From NCBI GenBank assembly GCA_002361875.1, contig DERX01000094.1, positions 28,236 to 41,491 on the forward strand: DNA of 13,256 nucleotides. Reading direction: 5' to 3'. This DNA is from Ruminococcaceae bacterium UBA3329. Lineage in GTDB: Bacteria; Bacillota; Clostridia; Oscillospirales; Acutalibacteraceae. Below, piece by piece: positions 13,231 through 13,256 of the stretch (its first letter is position 1; each line of letters starts with the position of its first letter). Made by a program: the position numbers and the translations under genes. Under the pieces are notes generated by a model. The model made no database searches. It was not told the origin of the DNA and saw only the letters and a program-made list of their open reading frames with translations.

Positions 13231-13256
13231 TTTATATATTAAGTGTTTCCTTGCCG

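Noticed and set aside
1..13256. CRISPR array, prophage, integrase or defence cassette
   Set aside because: No regularly spaced repeats, no att-like duplications and no nuclease, integrase, toxin or phage structural genes were seen; RuvX is a housekeeping enzyme.

Overview
The window reads as chromosome of an anaerobic, spore-forming low-to-mid GC Clostridia, most likely a gut Oscillospiraceae/Ruminococcaceae relative. The grounds are a spoIIGA-sigE pair, a class A PBP with a Firmicutes-type tail, a three-gene clostridial GlpA-type dehydrogenase operon, a cytoplasmic GH29 fucosidase, and short palindrome-rich intergenic elements of a kind common in these genomes. No phage, plasmid, CRISPR or transposase gene is visible. 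The assignment to a family is inference.

Bases 1-4489 (+ strand) hold the envelope and sporulation block: a class A penicillin-binding protein (133-2484), the RuvX/YqgF Holliday-junction resolvase (2494-2901), then SpoIIGA (2992-3810) overlapping pro-sigma-E (3785-4489). SpoIIGA is the membrane protease that removes the sigma-E pro-peptide, so these two form one functional unit. Between ruvX and spoIIGA lies a compact regulatory node. An intrinsic-terminator hairpin carries a perfect TATAAT in its loop and 3' arm, and a -35-like hexamer overlapping a Spo0A-box-like site sits exactly 22 bp upstream. That is the unusual spacing known for the Spo0A-activated spoIIG promoter of Bacillus subtilis.

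Bases 4490-4756 carry no gene but are strongly structured: a candidate extended -10, a long hairpin, then a 79-nt cloverleaf-like inverted-repeat element whose two ends both read as outward-facing extended -10 sequences. It looks like a miniature mobile or repeat element that could supply a promoter to the operon behind it.

Bases 4757-9220 (+) form a tight operon: a GlpA/LhgO-like FAD dehydrogenase with a C-terminal [2Fe-2S] domain, a GlpB-like FAD/NAD oxidoreductase, a small Cys-rich DUF1667 protein, and an alpha-L-fucosidase whose TTG start overlaps the DUF1667 gene. The first three probably make one electron-transferring dehydrogenase complex. The fucosidase is an unexpected passenger. A bidirectional terminator hairpin (9233-9268) closes the operon. 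Bases 9290-9486 hold a second palindrome-rich repeat-like stretch and a further hairpin.

Bases 9487-13170 are on the - strand, read right to left: a Na/Pi cotransporter of the NptA type with a C-terminal PhoU-like domain, a DUF421/YetF membrane protein, and a FAD oxidoreductase ending in a complete Rieske domain. The 72-nt gap between the first two folds into a long hairpin that involves the ribosome-binding site of the DUF421 gene. The convergent layout around 9220-9490 separates the two halves of the window.
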